Origin: a bacterium
GTDB lineage: Bacteria > Actinomycetota > Acidimicrobiia > Spongiisociales > UBA5794
Direction of reading: 5' to 3'
DNA length: 64,000 bases
NCBI GenBank assembly: GCA_024228555.1
Contig: JAAETI010000162.1
Span: forward strand, 23,001-87,000
The notes below the pieces were generated by a model. The model worked only from the letters and a program-made list of their open reading frames with translations. It was not told where the DNA came from and did not search any database. A program made the position numbers and the translations under genes. Of this stretch, positions 19,966 through 28,475 are shown piece by piece; position 1 is the stretch's first letter, and each line of letters begins with the position of its first letter.

Positions 19966-21884
19966 TACTTGTAGCTCCTTTGTGCCAATGCGACGTACTC
20001 GAATTCAAGTGGCTCCTTGATGTGCGTCTGCGCTTGCCCGTATCCGTTCCATTCCCATGCCGAGGAATGTGCTTGGTTGACGTCGTCGCGCTGGGCCTCA
20101 CCTTCGTCTGTTTGGTGTTCGACTCTGAAGTGACCACCGCAGGACTCTTCTCTTTCCAAGGCATCACGACACATGAGTTCTGCGAGCTCAAAGAAGTCGG
20201 CGACTCGTGCTGCCTTGGCCAGTTCCGAGTTGTAGCTGTCTTCGGTGCCGGTGACTCGTACGTTCTTCCAGAACTCCTCCCGCAGCGCCGGGATCTGGAC
20301 CAAGGCCTTCTCGAGGCCCGCCTTGCTTCTGGCCAGACCGCAGTGCTCGATCATGATGTTGCCGAGTTCGCGATGGAAGGAATCCACGGTCCTCATGCCG
20401 TTGATTGACAGCAGCTTTTTCATCCGCTCGTCGACCTCGCGTTCACTGTCCTTGAAGACCTCGTGATCGGTTGAGACCGGAGCAACGTTGAGATAGTCGA
20501 CGAGATAGTCGGCGATTGTGTAGGGGAGGACGAAATAGCCGTCCGCCAGTCCTTGCATCAAAGCGCTCGCTCCAAGCCGATTGGCACCGTGGTCGGAGAA
20601 GTTGGCCTCACCGATCGCATAGAGGCCCGGCACGTTGGTCATGAGGTTGTAGTCGACCCAAAGACCACCCATCGTGTAGTGGGGTGCCGGGTAGATCCGC
20701 ATCGGGACCACGTAGGGGTCCTCGTCGGTGATGCGCTCGTACATCTCAAAGAGATTCCCGTAGCGAGCCTCGATGACGTCTTTGCCGAGACGGCCGATTG
20801 CCTCGGCGAAGTCGAGGTACACGCCGTTCTTGAGGGGACCGATCCCGCGGTTTTCGTCGATCATCCGCATTGCAGCCCTGGAGGCGACGTCGCGCGGCGC
20901 CAAATTGCCGAATGACGGATAGATCCGCTCTAGGTAGTAGTCGCGCTCGTCTTCTGGGATGTCGTTCGCAGGGCGCGTGTCATCGGGGTTGATTGGGACC
21001 CAGATCCGGCCATCGTTGCGAAGCGATTCCGACATGAGGGTCAGCTTCGATTGGAATTCGTCATGGACCGGGATGCAGGTCGGGTGGATCTGCGTGAAGC
21101 AAGGGTTCGCAAAGTGGGCACCCTTGCGATGGGCTCGCCAGATCGCGGTCGTGTTGCATGCCATGGCATTGGTCGACAGGAAGAACACATTGCTGTAGCC
21201 CCCAGTGGCCAGCACGACTGCGTGAGCCGAGTGTGACGAGATTTCGCCACTGACCATGTCGCGGACCACAACGCCGGCGGCACGGCCTTCGTGGGTGACC
21301 ACCTCGAGCATCTCGCTGCGGTTGTACAGGGTCACGTTGCCGAGAGCTATCTGACGGGCCAGGGCTTGATAGGCCCCGAGCAGCAGCTGCTGGCCAGTTT
21401 GGCCCCTGGCGTAGAAGGTTCGCGACACCTGAGCGCCACCAAAGGAACGGTTGTCGAGGAGACCGCCGTATTCCCTGGCAAAGGGGACACCCTGGGCGGT
21501 GCATTGGTCGATGATCTCGTTCGCAACCTCGGCCAGCCGGTAGACATTGGCCTCGCGGGACCGGTAATCGCCGCCCTTTACCGTGTCGTAGAAGAGCCGG
21601 AAGATGCTGTCACCGTCGTTGGTGTAGTTCTTCGCAGCGTTGATCCCGCCTTGCGCCGCAATCGAATGGGCGCGCCGGGGCGAGTCGTGATAGGTGAATA
21701 CTCTCACCTTGTAACCCATCTCGCCGAACGAGGCAGCTGCCGAAGCTCCGGCAAGACCGGTGCCAATGATGATGATTTCGTACTTCCGCTTGTTAGCGGG
21801 GTTGACCAGCTTGCTGTCGAAGCGATGGCTGGTCCATTTGTCCTGAATCGGTCCTGCGGGGACCTTCGCATCAAGTGTTGTCAC
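19965..21884 (-). CDS. sdhA: Succinate dehydrogenase flavoprotein subunit
   Basis: Oxidises succinate to fumarate with covalent FAD. The FAD fold begins [21 protein letters not shown], and the flavin-linking histidine is in [52 protein letters not shown] and the active-site RHTxxT-equivalent region are present. At 639 residues it is the longer form typical of SdhABC enzymes with a single five-helix cytochrome b anchor. GTG 21884 has AAGGAGG just upstream. It overlaps sdhB and follows sdhC by 9 bases. Confidence 0.96.
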   Translation of the reverse strand: MTTLDAKVPAGPIQDKWTSHRFDSKLVNPANKRKYEIIIIGTGLAGASAAASFGEMGYKVRVFTYHDSPRRAHSIAAQGGINAAKNYTNDGDSIFRLFYDTVKGGDYRSREANVYRLAEVANEIIDQCTAQGVPFAREYGGLLDNRSFGGAQVSRTFYARGQTGQQLLLGAYQALARQIALGNVTLYNRSEMLEVVTHEGRAAGVVVRDMVSGEISSHSAHAVVLATGGYSNVFFLSTNAMACNTTAIWRAHRKGAHFANPCFTQIHPTCIPVHDEFQSKLTLMSESLRNDGRIWVPINPDDTRPANDIPEDERDYYLERIYPSFGNLAPRDVASRAAMRMIDENRGIGPLKNGVYLDFAEAIGRLGKDVIEARYGNLFEMYERITDEDPYVVPMRIYPAPHYTMGGLWVDYNLMTNVPGLYAIGEANFSDHGANRLGASALMQGLADGYFVLPYTIADYLVDYLNVAPVSTDHEVFKDSEREVDERMKKLLSINGMRTVDSFHRELGNIMIEHCGLARSKAGLEKALVQIPALREEFWKNVRVTGTEDSYNSELAKAARVADFFELAELMCRDALEREESCGGHFRVEHQTDEGEAQRDDVNQAHSSAWEWNGYGQAQTHIKEPLEFEYVALAQRSYK

Positions 21885-21893
21885 GAGGCCTCC

Positions 21894-22622
21894 TTAAGAA
21901 ATGACTCCGAGTTGCACGGCGATCGGAAATGACAGATTGCCGCCGATGATTACCGCGGTGAATCCCCAGGCGAGGTACCGACGCCACTTGTTGTAGGTCT
22001 CGTTGTTGGCCCCGATGCTCTGGAAGAGGCTCCACACTCCGTGGAATATGTGGAAGCCGAGTGCGATGTTGGCGACGATATAGGCAACAGCGACGGGCAC
22101 CCTCTCAAAGCTGGCCACCATGTTGCTGTAGATGTCGCCCGAAACGTGTTCCGGGTTGGCCGTGCCGATCGTCAGATCCGAAACGTGGAATACGATGAAC
22201 AGCAAGACAATGATGCCGGAATAGCGCATCGTTCGAGAGGCGTAGTTGGCGACAAGGTATTCACGAGGTGCGTCGTAACGAACCTTGCCTCGCGCCGCCA
22301 GGTTCCTTCTGGTCAGGGCGTAGGCGGCATGCACATGGATCGCAAAGGCAAAGGCGAGACCGATACGCATGATCCACAGCAAGTGTTCCTCAGGGACGAG
22401 ATGGCCCCCAAGATCCCGTAGAGCGTGGCCGTACTCGTTGATGGACTCGGGGCCCAGGTAGACCTTGAGGTTGCCCACCATGTGAGCGGCGATGTAGCCG
22501 AGCAGGATTATCCCGCTGACGGCCATGGTCCACTTCTTGGCAACATCTGAGCGGTAAAACTCGACGATCCATGGCAGTTTCCGAGCCGGCTTGGTGTCAT
22601 TGCGGCGGCCGATTGTGGTCAC
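21894..22622 (-). CDS. sdhC: Succinate dehydrogenase cytochrome b subunit (five-helix type)
   Basis: The membrane anchor that binds heme b and quinone. About 242 residues with five hydrophobic helices; histidines fit heme ligation in IAAHMVGNLKVY, FAIHVHAAYALTRR, IVFHVSDLT and LGFHIFHGVW. It replaces separate SdhC/SdhD anchors. The second GTG at 22622 is chosen because AAGGAGG (22629-22635) is exactly 6 bases upstream; the GTG at 22628 abuts that site and could not use it. The 284 bases up to whiB are the divergent promoter region. Confidence 0.94.
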   Translation of the reverse strand: MTTIGRRNDTKPARKLPWIVEFYRSDVAKKWTMAVSGIILLGYIAAHMVGNLKVYLGPESINEYGHALRDLGGHLVPEEHLLWIMRIGLAFAFAIHVHAAYALTRRNLAARGKVRYDAPREYLVANYASRTMRYSGIIVLLFIVFHVSDLTIGTANPEHVSGDIYSNMVASFERVPVAVAYIVANIALGFHIFHGVWSLFQSIGANNETYNKWRRYLAWGFTAVIIGGNLSFPIAVQLGVIS

Positions 22623-22838
22623 CTTCACCCTCCTTCTCCAATGCGTGCGCTCATTATCGCGGAGTCACGCAATGGGTGCGAAACATCGCGGCTGCTGTGT
22701 CGGGTGCAGCTCGGGTAGCGGTTGGGGAGCGGTGGTTGACTACTCAACGTCGCTTGTGATCACTCGTCCGTGGCACTGAATCGGCGCGGAAAATGTCGCC
22801 AATTTGGCTCCTCCGGTCTGTCACAAGGGATTTCGGGG

Positions 22839-22867
22839 TTGACAGGCGCGCGCGGCCTTGGTTGAAT
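22839..22867 (+). promoter_or_regulatory. Promoter of the whiB gene
   Basis: A perfect TTGACA (22839-22844) and TTGAAT (22862-22867) are 17 bases apart, 39 bases before the WhiB start. The rest of the 22623-22838 stretch holds no gene and no strong element that I can see. Confidence 0.65.
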
Positions 22868-22906
22868 CACATCTACGTAATTACAAACGTGTAGGGAGAT
22901 AACGTT

Positions 22907-23188
22907 TTGTTCGCCCGATTGCTCGAGGTGCTGGACACAGAAGACCTTTCTTGGCACGACCTTGCCAACTGCCGGGGTGCCGACCCCGATCTCTTCTTTC
23001 CAGAGCGGGGAGCCTCGACCCGCACCGCAAAATCGATATGTAGACAATGCGCCGTTCGCGACGAATGTCTTGAGTTCGCCATCGTATCCAGCGAGAAGTT
23101 CGGAATATGGGGAGCCATGTCCGAACGGGAGCGCAGGAAGATACGACGCGAGCGCGCCGATGCCGCAAAGCGGCGTAAGGTCTCCTAG
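22907..23188 (+). CDS. WhiB-family iron-sulfur transcriptional regulator
   Basis: A 93-residue actinobacteria-specific redox regulator that binds a [4Fe-4S] cluster and the housekeeping sigma factor. The four ligands are Cys22, Cys45, Cys48 and Cys54 (DLANCRGADPDLFFP, ICRQCAVRDECLEFAI), followed by the turn FGIWGAMSERERR and a basic tail RRERADAAKRRK for DNA contact. The TTG at 22907 follows GGGAGATAACG. The short length resembles WhiB1/WhiB2-type proteins. A gene of unknown function follows 35 bases downstream on the same strand. Confidence 0.95.
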   Translation: MFARLLEVLDTEDLSWHDLANCRGADPDLFFPERGASTRTAKSICRQCAVRDECLEFAIVSSEKFGIWGAMSERERRKIRRERADAAKRRKVS

Positions 23189-23223
23189 CGACTTGACGTC
23201 GAGACGGGGATCGGAGGGTCGTT

Positions 23224-24015
23224 GTGCAGCGTCCTGAACACGAACTCCATGTGGTCGACAACGAGATCCATATCGATTTCAACGTGCCGCTGCCTGCAGA
23301 AGGCGCCGATGAGGTCTTAGCCGATCTACTGTCGCACCATGCGCTTGAGATTCTCAATGATCGCATCAACCGCGAGCACCCGCTCAAAGGTATCCCTGTG
23401 CTCCAGGTCTTTGCCAAGCGTCGTGGAGAGTCGGTTCCGGTAGCAACCCTCGATCTCGGCGAACCAGAAGATGTTGTCGAGATGGAGATGCCTACGTTGC
23501 TGCCGTCCGGGGTCAGCACCGGCTACGACCCGCTCAGCAAGTACGGAGCAGGCAGAGATGAGAACGTCCTGGAACTTGCCGAGCATCGTGAGTCCGATGA
23601 TCTCGGTACGGTTGGGTCGCAGTTGCGTCTCACGGCGGGTGTCGCCGCCGGACTTCGCTCGATGGGGATCGATCCGGAGACGATGACCGTGTGCGAGTTG
23701 GGGAGAGGGCTTCTCGATCTTGCCGGCTACTCATTGACTGATCGTGGTGACGGCACCTGGGTCGCTTCCGGGAAGGGAACCTCGACCTTCGTCCAATGTG
23801 TCAGTCATGTTGCCGGGGACTATCCAGAGCTTTCCCATGGCGCCGTCGCCGCATTCCTCGTTGCTTTTGCGCGGGCACGCACGGAACGGGGGATGCTCAT
23901 CACAGACAAGTTCGGTCCCTACGAGATCTATATGAAGGAGCGAGCGAACCCCGACTGTGTGTTTGTGACACGGGAGCGGTTCCAGGGATTTGTCGATGCG
24001 ATTGCCCTCTCCTGA
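23224..24015 (+). CDS. Conserved hypothetical protein with possible degenerate Mrr-like (PD-(D/E)XK fold) C-terminal domain
   Basis: I do not recognise the full 263-residue protein. Residues 1-160 are acidic and unassigned. Residues about 165-262 run in the same order as Mrr-type restriction endonuclease domains: AGYSLTDRGDGTWVASGKG (where active enzymes have GDGGID), STFVQCVSH near 190 (where they have VQCKR), a helix FLVAFARARTERGMLIT, then FGPYEIYMKERANPDCVFVT and a final helix. The catalytic Asp and Lys positions are not conserved, so a nuclease is unlikely; a DNA-binding or structural role is inference. GTG 23224 has GGAGGG 5 bases upstream. It follows whiB by 35 bases and may share its promoter. 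Confidence 0.6.
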   Translation: MQRPEHELHVVDNEIHIDFNVPLPAEGADEVLADLLSHHALEILNDRINREHPLKGIPVLQVFAKRRGESVPVATLDLGEPEDVVEMEMPTLLPSGVSTGYDPLSKYGAGRDENVLELAEHRESDDLGTVGSQLRLTAGVAAGLRSMGIDPETMTVCELGRGLLDLAGYSLTDRGDGTWVASGKGTSTFVQCVSHVAGDYPELSHGAVAAFLVAFARARTERGMLITDKFGPYEIYMKERANPDCVFVTRERFQGFVDAIALS

Positions 24016-24152
24016 ACAGTCGGGTCATGGTTTGCTGCAGGCCCGAGTAGACTTCATCCGAGTCCGAACCTCTGCTCTGTGATGGCTGTGCACTCGTTTG
24101 AGGACTGGTCAGGTGAGATCACCGGGGTCTGGGCCGAACAAGGAGTCAAACA

Positions 24153-24326
24153 GTGATAAAGAATTTCAACGGGTGGGAGATCATCATTGTGTTGTTGATC
24201 ATTGTCCTGCTCTTTGGCGCCAGGAAGCTTCCTGATCTTGCTCGCTCTATCGGCGCATCCGCCAAAGAATTCCGCAAGGGACTCGATGACGGTATGGACG
24301 ATGAGAACTCAGACCCCAAGGTCTGA
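24153..24326 (+). CDS. tatA: Twin-arginine translocase TatA/TatE-type subunit
   Basis: A 57-residue protein with one N-terminal membrane helix (WEIIIVLLIIVLLFGARKLP), the FGxxKLP hinge, an amphipathic helix LARSIGASAKEFRKGLDD and an acidic tail DDENSDPKV. TatA multimers form the pore that exports folded proteins. GTG 24153 has AAGGAG 7 bases upstream. No tatB or tatC is in the window. The stop codon lies inside the right arm of the terminator hairpin, and the last ten codons are duplicated 101 bases downstream. Confidence 0.9.
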   Translation: MIKNFNGWEIIIVLLIIVLLFGARKLPDLARSIGASAKEFRKGLDDGMDDENSDPKV

Positions 24327-24474
24327 GTTCTTTTTGGAGAATCGAGTTTCACTCGATTCTCCGGATGTGCTTGTGTCGAGACGAGCAGGATTGTATGGAC
24401 GATGAGAACTCAGACCCCAAGGTCTGAGTTCTTTGGGAGAATCGAGTTCCACTCGATTCTCCAGATGTTCTTGT
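24292..24474. repeat. Direct duplication of the tatA 3' end with two hairpins (period 101 bp)
   Basis: Copy 1 is 24292-24374 and copy 2 is 24393-24474, nearly identical apart from one missing base and a few substitutions, with 18 unrelated bases between. Each copy holds the last codons and stop of tatA plus two perfect stem-loops. The second copy therefore contains a phantom TatA tail (MDDENSDPKV-stop) with no gene in front. Confidence 0.92.
24304..24362 (+). terminator. Twin terminator hairpins after tatA (first copy)
   Basis: Hairpin 1 has 12-base perfect arms (24304-24315 and 24320-24331) with loop CCAA and ends in TTTTT. Hairpin 2 directly follows, with 12-base perfect arms (24336-24347 and 24351-24362). 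The same two hairpins recur at 24405-24432 and 24436-24462. Confidence 0.85.
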
Positions 24475-24510
24475 ACCAGTGCGAACATCCAATGCCCGCT
24501 TTGAGTCTCG

Positions 24511-24536
24511 GGAACTCATTTCTGTTTCCGTGCGTT
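24511..24536 (+). promoter_or_regulatory. ECF-type promoter in front of the sigma factor gene
   Basis: GGAACT (24511-24516) and CGTT (24533-24536) are 16 bases apart, matching the GGAAC/CGTT promoter class used by SigE/RpoE-like ECF factors. The sigma factor start is 25 bases further on, with GGGGAAGG as ribosome binding site. Autoregulation is the direct reading. Confidence 0.6.
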
Positions 24537-24561
24537 GTAGATTAGGAGTCCGGGGAAGGCC

Positions 24562-25071
24562 ATGGCCGAAGAAACGACCCCAACCTGGGAAGACGTAGCG
24601 CGGATCTATGGGCGCAAGATCTACAACTTTGCCTATCGCCTCACCGGCAACCCCGATGATGCCGCCGATTTGGTCCAAGAAGTCCTTTTGCGGGTCCGCA
24701 AGGGACTCGCTTCCTATGTGCCCGGCTCGTTCGATGGCTGGCTGTGGCGGATCACCCGAAACGCTTTTCTCGATGAGGTGCGCAAGAAGAATCGCCGTCC
24801 CACCAGCCCTCTCCCCGAAGACGATCGCAACGTGCTCGGCGCCAGCCCCTCACCGGACGAGGTACTTGCATCAGTCCGTCTCTCTGAGGACATCCAAAGC
24901 GCTCTGCTCAAGGTCCCGCTCGATTTCCGGGAATGCGTTGTGCTGTGCGACGTTGTTGGCCTCACCTACGAAGAGATCTCAGAAGCGGTCGACGCACCTG
25001 TCGGTACGGTGCGGAGCCGCATCCACCGCGGTCGCAAGATGCTCAGGGAGCTGCTGACATGGCCCGTGTGA
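24562..25071 (+). CDS. ECF (extracytoplasmic function) RNA polymerase sigma factor
   Basis: A 169-residue sigma factor with only regions 2 and 4. Region 2 reads YNFAYRLTGNPDDAADLVQEVLLRV with SFDGWLWRITRNAFLDEVRK. Region 4 reads VPLDFRECVVLCDVVGLTYEE followed by the recognition helix VGTVRSRIHRGRKMLRELL. This resembles the SigE/SigR-related groups of actinobacteria. It overlaps the start of the anti-sigma gene by 13 bases, so the pair is coupled. A GGAACT-N16-CGTT promoter lies upstream. The downstream RseB-like exported protein suggests an envelope signal. Confidence 0.93.
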   Translation: MAEETTPTWEDVARIYGRKIYNFAYRLTGNPDDAADLVQEVLLRVRKGLASYVPGSFDGWLWRITRNAFLDEVRKKNRRPTSPLPEDDRNVLGASPSPDEVLASVRLSEDIQSALLKVPLDFRECVVLCDVVGLTYEEISEAVDAPVGTVRSRIHRGRKMLRELLTWPV

Positions 25072-25682
25072 AGTCCTCTGACCAGTGTGCCACCGCAGAG
25101 CTTGTCTCTGCCTACCTCGATGGTCAGCTGCAGCCGGGAGAGCTCGATATTGTCGTCGAGCACCTCGTCGAGTGTGGAGAGTGCATTGCCGAGTTCCATA
25201 GGCTCAAGGAGATCCGCGCCGCGCTGCGAACACTCCCGTTCCTCGAGGTTCCGGAACGTTTGCTGCCCGACACCCACCCAGGAGAGCAACTGTCGGCGTA
25301 CCTCGATGGTCAGCTCGACACGGTGGAACACGAGTTTGTCGTTTCGCACATCAGCTTCTGCACCGATTGTCGGCTGGAGCTGCACGAGCTAGACGCCGCA
25401 CGCACTGCAATCAGATCCTTGCCAGGCCTTGATCCACCGGAGTTCCTCGCCGTTCATCGCGAGCGCATCGAAAAGGAACGATGGACCCGGCGTCGCGTGG
25501 TTGGAGCGGGCGTCGGAATTGCCGCGGCGGCGGCCGTCGTGGTGGCTGCGATTGGTCCCGCGACTGATCCGGGTGGCAACCTGGACATCAATCCGCTCTT
25601 TGACCAGCATCAAGCGCGGGTGTCATTCGAGCCCGGCGTCAACTTTGCGCCTGTGTTCCACTCGACGGCGGACAACCCATGA
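25059..25682 (+). CDS. Membrane anti-sigma factor with two zinc-finger (ZAS-like) modules
   Basis: A 207-residue protein expected to hold the sigma factor inactive at the membrane. It has two tandem copies of the anti-sigma zinc module: SAYLDGQLQPGE with His35, Cys39, Cys42, and SAYLDGQLDTVE with His97, Cys101, Cys104 (both HX3CX2C). One membrane helix follows at about 147-166 (VVGAGVGIAAAAAVVVAAIG) after RRR, then a 40-residue outer tail. Most anti-sigma factors carry one such module. ATG 25059 lies inside the sigma gene; an in-frame GTG at 25068 is possible. The stop overlaps the next gene by ATGA. Confidence 0.88.
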   Translation: MARVKSSDQCATAELVSAYLDGQLQPGELDIVVEHLVECGECIAEFHRLKEIRAALRTLPFLEVPERLLPDTHPGEQLSAYLDGQLDTVEHEFVVSHISFCTDCRLELHELDAARTAIRSLPGLDPPEFLAVHRERIEKERWTRRRVVGAGVGIAAAAAVVVAAIGPATDPGGNLDINPLFDQHQARVSFEPGVNFAPVFHSTADNP

Positions 25683-26617
25683 GCCGACAACTCTTTAGGC
25701 TCGTCGCTGTCGCCTCGCTGGCTGGGGTGTTTCTTGCCACATTCGTCGGCGGAGCAACCGCTGCCGAGCTCGAGGATTTCCTGGACGAAGCGGATCAGGC
25801 AATCTTCTCGGGCAGGCAGGCAACATGGTGCAGCTACTCGGGGCACACGGAGTTCTCGGTTGTTGATGTCGAGCATGCCGGGGCGTTGGTCATGGTCGAG
25901 AATGCCGGGTCATCGCAGATGGTCGGTGGTGGCAGGTACTCAGTGGTTGGGGGTAGTGGTGCTGGTATTGCGATTACCGACTGGTCATCCACTGATGCCA
26001 GCAGCAGGTATTCGACATCGAGTGTCGAAGCCGATACCAGGCTGGGTCGTGACGTTGTCGTGGTGAGCGTCGACGAGGAAGACAAGATCCGGGCCCGTAT
26101 CTGGTTCGACAAGGATACGGGGGCGGCGCTGGGTTCAGAGATTTATGACAGCGCAGGCGACCTCTTCCGCCTCAGTTGGATGCTCGATTTCGACACGAGT
26201 ACCCGCAAGCTCTACGCCGCGTTACGGGAGAGTGGTTCGACATACGATGTTGTGGTGTCTGCTGATGGCGACGGGCTTCCCGACGTTGCGGCGGGCTACA
26301 CCCGTTCCGACACCTATGCAGGCCCCGACGAGTCGCTACACGCCTTCTATACAGACGGCCTCTTCTCCTTCTCGATTTTCGTTATCGAGGGTCGTATTTC
26401 CGAAAGCCCGTTTGTCGATGCTGATTCGATGAGTGGTGGCCAGTACCGCTGGATCCTGACTCCGTCCGAACTGTGGGTGCAATGGAGCGGTGACGGGCTT
26501 ACCTATGTGCTGGTTGGCGATCTTCCCCCAGATCACCTGGACAAGGTCCTTCCCGAGCTACCGCAGCCGGCACAAGCCAACATCCTCTCCCGTCTCTGGC
26601 ACGGCCTCTTCGGCTAG
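25679..26617 (+). CDS. Exported RseB/MucB-like regulatory protein
   Basis: A 312-residue protein with a signal peptide (LVAVASLAGVFLATFVGGATAA) and a beta-rich body of the RseB/LolA-like type (ATWCSYSGHTEFSVVDVEHAG, RIWFDKDTGAALGSEIYDS, FRLSWMLDF). In E. coli RseB binds the periplasmic part of the anti-sigma factor and senses mislocalised envelope molecules. Its start overlaps the anti-sigma stop (ATGA), giving a three-gene sigma/anti-sigma/sensor operon. Family assignment rests on overall pattern and context rather than a catalytic motif. Confidence 0.7.
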   Translation: MSRQLFRLVAVASLAGVFLATFVGGATAAELEDFLDEADQAIFSGRQATWCSYSGHTEFSVVDVEHAGALVMVENAGSSQMVGGGRYSVVGGSGAGIAITDWSSTDASSRYSTSSVEADTRLGRDVVVVSVDEEDKIRARIWFDKDTGAALGSEIYDSAGDLFRLSWMLDFDTSTRKLYAALRESGSTYDVVVSADGDGLPDVAAGYTRSDTYAGPDESLHAFYTDGLFSFSIFVIEGRISESPFVDADSMSGGQYRWILTPSELWVQWSGDGLTYVLVGDLPPDHLDKVLPELPQPAQANILSRLWHGLFG

Positions 26618-26680
26618 CAAAACCCCGTTCCTGCGTACACAGTGCCGGACATACGACATGGATCTACGCAAGAACAGTTT

Positions 26681-27877
26681 CTAGTACCTGCCGATTTCGC
26701 GGCGGGCGACGACCATGTTGTGGACTTCATCGGGGCCGTCGGCGATGCGGAGCGTCCGGGCCAGCGCATACATACGGGCGAGGGGAGTGTCTTGCGACAC
26801 CCCGGCGCCACCGTAGACCTGGATGGCATGATCAAGCACCCAGAGCGCCGTCCTTGGTGCGACAACCTTGATGGCCGAGATGTCGCGTCGAGCGGCTCGG
26901 TTGCCAACCGTATCGAGAAGCCATGCGGTGCGCAGCACCAGGAGGCGAGCCTGCTCGAGGCGCCAGCGGGCTTCGGCGATCCAGTCCTGGACCACTCCTT
27001 GGTTGGCGATGGGGCCCCCAAAGGCGGTTCGCTGTTTGGCCCTTGCCACCATCAGGTCAAAGGCGCGTTCCGCCATGCCCAACACCCTCATGCAGTGGTG
27101 GATCCGGCCCGGACCGAGGCGAGCCTGGGCGATCATGTAGCCGTCGCCCTCGTTGGCGAGCACGTTGCTGGCGGGGACCCGGACATCGTGGAACGAGACC
27201 TCGCCGTGTCCGCCGCGCTCATGAAAACCAAAAACCGAAAGGTCCCTGTCGAGGACAACCCCTGGTGTATCCATCGGTACCAAGATCATCGAGTAACGAC
27301 CCTTGGGCGGTCCGTCGGGGTTGGTGACGCCCATGAAGATGGAGATCTTGCAATCATCGCTCACCGCCCCTGTCGTCCACCACTTCGTCCCGTTGATGAT
27401 GTAGTCATCACCGTCGCGGATCGCGGTCGCTTCGAGATTCCTGGGATCGGATGAGGCAACTGCGGGTTCGGTCATCGCAAAGCATGATCGAATCTCGCCG
27501 TTTAGTAGGGGAACCAGCCATTGTTGTTGCTGCTCCGCGGTGCCGAAGTCGGTGATCACTTCCATATTGCCGGTATCGGGTGCTGAGCAGTTGGTCGCCT
27601 CGGGAGCGAGCTCCACTGATCTCCCCATGATCTCGGCAAGGGGGGCGTACTCGACGTTGCTGAGACCGGCGCCCCATTCGGTGTCGGGCAAGAACAGATT
27701 CCACAGGCCTTGGTCGCGGGCGGTTGTCTTCAGCATCCGGAGCGCCTCGGTTGCCTCAGGCCCGGCACCGCGACGCTGCTCTTCATGTGCCGATTCCGCC
27801 GGATAGACGTGGTCTCTCATGAAGCTGAGCAAGCGATCCTGATACTCCTGGCTTCGCTCGCTATGGGAGAAATCCAT
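26681..27877 (-). CDS. Acyl-CoA dehydrogenase family protein
   Basis: A 398-residue FAD enzyme that introduces the alpha-beta double bond in acyl-CoA. Signature segments include SCFAMTEPAVASSDPRNLE, ATAIRDGDDYIINGTKWWT, GEVSFHDVRVPASNVL, RTAFGGPIANQGVVQDWIAE and QVYGGAGVSQDTPLARMYA. The pattern is closest to the ACAD10/ACAD11-like branch, so a branched or hydroxylated substrate is possible. ATG 27877 has AGGAGC 6 bases upstream. It runs as a single gene leftward into a 63-base convergent gap with the RseB-like gene. Confidence 0.93.
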   Translation of the reverse strand: MDFSHSERSQEYQDRLLSFMRDHVYPAESAHEEQRRGAGPEATEALRMLKTTARDQGLWNLFLPDTEWGAGLSNVEYAPLAEIMGRSVELAPEATNCSAPDTGNMEVITDFGTAEQQQQWLVPLLNGEIRSCFAMTEPAVASSDPRNLEATAIRDGDDYIINGTKWWTTGAVSDDCKISIFMGVTNPDGPPKGRYSMILVPMDTPGVVLDRDLSVFGFHERGGHGEVSFHDVRVPASNVLANEGDGYMIAQARLGPGRIHHCMRVLGMAERAFDLMVARAKQRTAFGGPIANQGVVQDWIAEARWRLEQARLLVLRTAWLLDTVGNRAARRDISAIKVVAPRTALWVLDHAIQVYGGAGVSQDTPLARMYALARTLRIADGPDEVHNMVVARREIGRY

Positions 27878-27911
27878 GAAAGCTCCTGGGTTGTCGTGAG
27901 TTCAACAATAA

Positions 27912-27941
27912 ACAGGGACGACCTGTGAAGGCCGCCCCTGT
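27912..27941 (-). terminator. Terminator of the peroxiredoxin gene
   Basis: Arms 27912-27923 and 27930-27941 pair over 12 bases with two G-U pairs and a 6-base loop; reading leftward it is followed by TTTATTGTT. It separates the peroxiredoxin from the acyl-CoA dehydrogenase. Confidence 0.65.
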
Positions 27942-27964
27942 CTCGTGTTTCTATCTGTCGACGT

Positions 27965-28417
27965 CTAGAGCTTGGCGAGCGCCTCGGTGTAGGAGTCGAA
28001 CTCGCGATGGATGCCCAAGGCGTCGGTGTTGATGACCTCGCGGACCACACCTTTTGCATCGAGGACAAACGAATAGCGGTTGGCTGCGCCCATCTTCTCG
28101 TTGAAGGCGCCGTATGCTTTGGCGACCTCACCATGGGGCCAGTAGTCGGACAGCACGGGGAACTCGAAACCGTTCTCCGCTGCCCACTTGATGGTCACCG
28201 GAACCGCATGCACGGTAATGATGACGACTTTGGCATCCATGTCGTTGAGCTTGCTGAGGTGATCGCGGATCGCACAGGTTTCACTGTCACAAATGCCGGT
28301 GAACGGGAACGGGATGAACACCAGAAGCGCCTTCGAGCCTTTGAGTGACTCTAGAGATACCACTTCTCTGTTCTGGTCATAGAGTTCGAATGCCGGGGCG
28401 GGGCTGCCAATTGTCAT
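27965..28417 (-). CDS. Peroxiredoxin, AhpC/TSA family (AhpE/Bcp-like)
   Basis: A 150-residue thiol peroxidase that reduces peroxides. The peroxidatic Cys43 is in PFTGICDSETCAIRD, and Cys48 five residues later fits the atypical 2-Cys resolving position of Bcp-type enzymes. SPAPAFELYDQN, FEFPVLSDYWPHGEVAKAYG and RYSFVLDAKGVVR complete the thioredoxin fold. ATG 28417 has AAAGGA 6 bases upstream; the frame is open further upstream without similarity. Confidence 0.93.
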   Translation of the reverse strand: MTIGSPAPAFELYDQNREVVSLESLKGSKALLVFIPFPFTGICDSETCAIRDHLSKLNDMDAKVVIITVHAVPVTIKWAAENGFEFPVLSDYWPHGEVAKAYGAFNEKMGAANRYSFVLDAKGVVREVINTDALGIHREFDSYTEALAKL

Positions 28418-28475
28418 TGTTTGTCCTTTCGATGTCCGCGGCAATATGGCCCTATGGGGGTTGCCACCGACGTTA

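Noticed and set aside
24349..24678. Minus-strand frame across the tatA duplication
   Set aside because: It reads through terminator hairpins and the start of the sigma gene; its repeats come from the DNA duplication.
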